Of a DNA stretch of 24,179 bases, positions 23,303-24,179 are shown piece after piece; position 1 is the stretch's first letter; each line of letters begins with the position of its first letter. A program made the position numbers and the translations under genes. The stretch is from DAMCAP01 sp964370205 (GTDB lineage Bacteria; Bacillota; Clostridia; Oscillospirales; Ruminococcaceae): NCBI GenBank assembly GCA_964370205.1, contig CAYJIK010000026.1:1-24179 (forward strand), in the 5' to 3' direction. Below the pieces are notes generated by a model. It worked only from the letters and a program-made list of their open reading frames with translations. It was not told where the DNA came from and did not search any database.

Positions 23303-24179
23303 ATGAAAAAACTTTCCTCTTTGTTGTTGGCGGGACTGCTAACAATATCACTACTTGCAGGGTGCAATAGCAATACAACTCCAGTTTCTTCAACCACAAA
23401 TGCAGCCACCAATAACGAATCCCCCGGAACTGTTACAATGGCAGATGGTGAAAAAGAACTGCCAACCGAATTCGGTAATTTTGTCATCTTAGAGTGGTAC
23501 TTTATTGAGAATTTACAGGACTTAGGAGTTTTACCCGTAGGAGCACCTCTTCCGGCAGTTACAGGATTACCTGAGGACCTGACCAGCCTAGCTTCACTTG
23601 CATACCAAGATGGTCACGGAAGACTTCACCCCGACCTTAGTGTCTTCGATGGTATAGAAAGCCTAAATTCTTCTGATGAAGGTATAGATATCGAGCAGCT
23701 TCTGTCACTTGATATAGATTATATCATCACAACAGAAAGCAATATTGAATATGCAGATAAACTTAACATGGTAGCACCAACTTACTTCCTACCAAACGCA
23801 CTGTCAACTGATGCGAACGGCTATAGAGATTGGAAGCAGCAGCATTTAATCCTAGGCGAGCTTGTAGGTAAAGCGGATCTAGCTGCTGAGCAGGTTGCGG
23901 CATATGAGGCACAGGTTGAAGACTATAAAGCACAAATCGGTACTTCTATTGACGGCGCAACTGCTATGGTATTCCAGCTATCAACCAAAGGGGTGCAATA
24001 CTCAACCGTGGTTCACCAGCAAATATATGCAGAGCTTGGTTTTGAGCTTCCGCAACTATTAGTAGATGCTGATGCAAGTGGAACTATTGCCCTTGAAAAT
24101 CTGGCTGAAATCAACCCTGATTATATCTTTGTTAACATCGAAAGCTTAGAAGATTTTGCAAACTATCAAGAATCACCGC
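23303..24179 (+). CDS. Iron-siderophore substrate-binding lipoprotein (FecB/FhuD type), cut by the window end
   Basis: ATG 23303 follows AAAGGAG by 6-7 nt, and 292 codons are open to the window end. The N-terminus is a lipoprotein signal with lipobox LLAGC (Cys at residue 21), followed by a Ser/Thr/Asn-rich linker (NSNTTPVSSTTNAATNNES). The body has the family pattern: VLPVGAPLPA after the first strand, EGIDIEQLLSLDIDYIITTE (the usual PNLEKILALKPDLII block), YRDWKQQHLILGELVGKADLAAEQVAAYEAQV (the linking helix) and LENLAEINPDYIFVNI in the second lobe. The product would be anchored to the outer face of the membrane and deliver a ferric siderophore, haem or similar ligand to the FecC/FecD permeases. 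It lies 51 bp after the permease gene, in the same operon. The C-terminal remainder is outside the window. Confidence 0.93.
   Translation, partial: MKKLSSLLLAGLLTISLLAGCNSNTTPVSSTTNAATNNESPGTVTMADGEKELPTEFGNFVILEWYFIENLQDLGVLPVGAPLPAVTGLPEDLTSLASLAYQDGHGRLHPDLSVFDGIESLNSSDEGIDIEQLLSLDIDYIITTESNIEYADKLNMVAPTYFLPNALSTDANGYRDWKQQHLILGELVGKADLAAEQVAAYEAQVEDYKAQIGTSIDGATAMVFQLSTKGVQYSTVVHQQIYAELGFELPQLLVDADASGTIALENLAEINPDYIFVNIESLEDFANYQESP

Overview
The window looks like a chromosomal or accessory region of a Gram-positive, low-to-moderate-GC anaerobe of the Firmicutes (Clostridia, perhaps Oscillospiraceae or Lachnospiraceae). The reasons are strong AGGAGG-type ribosome binding sites, near-consensus sigma-A promoters (TTGACA-17-TATAAT), lipobox and signal-peptide types, a dockerin-bearing surface protein, and MarR/ABC and AraC/ABC gene sets typical of gut clostridia. 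Two runs of N (100 and 10) show it is a scaffold from a draft assembly.

Layout. (1) 1-430: tRNA-Leu(UAA) on the minus strand and tRNA-Ala(GGC) on the plus strand, back to back, each with its own promoter and terminator. (2) 737-6333: an AraC-family regulator (minus) facing two fused TMD-NBD ABC transporters of the YbtP/YbtQ-IrtA/IrtB kind, probably a siderophore or metallophore importer pair. A strong promoter with a palindromic operator lies about 700 bp ahead of the transporters. (3) 6430-14297: an orphan NarL-type response regulator; two tandem paralogous ~126-aa proteins that look like degenerate receiver domains; then a very large secreted protein (signal peptide, 8-residue TPPAVE repeats, beta-helix-like region, Ig-like modules, C-terminal type I dockerin), interrupted by an assembly gap flanked by an exact 55-bp duplication. 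(4) 14643-19492: a heterodimeric ABC exporter (one degenerate and one canonical NBD) bracketed by two paralogous MarR regulators, with matching palindromes at the two divergent transcription starts. (5) 19515-24179: an iron-siderophore uptake operon: an unrecognised possible split-barrel protein, FecE-type ATPase, FecC-type permease, FecD-type permease carrying an apparent one-base frameshift in a G run, and a FecB/FhuD-type lipoprotein running off the end.

How the parts work together. The promoters of both iron-type operons (1783 and 19515) carry the same GTTAG-N6-CTAAC palindrome just downstream of the -10 box. This suggests one metal-responsive repressor controls both: the FecBCDE set would bring in a ferric siderophore through a lipoprotein, and the AraC-controlled fused pair would be a second import route. 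The exporter block looks like a self-contained drug/toxin-responsive unit. The regulator/pseudo-receiver/dockerin block is the least explained part and the best candidate for something undescribed; its linkage is so far only by proximity and direction.
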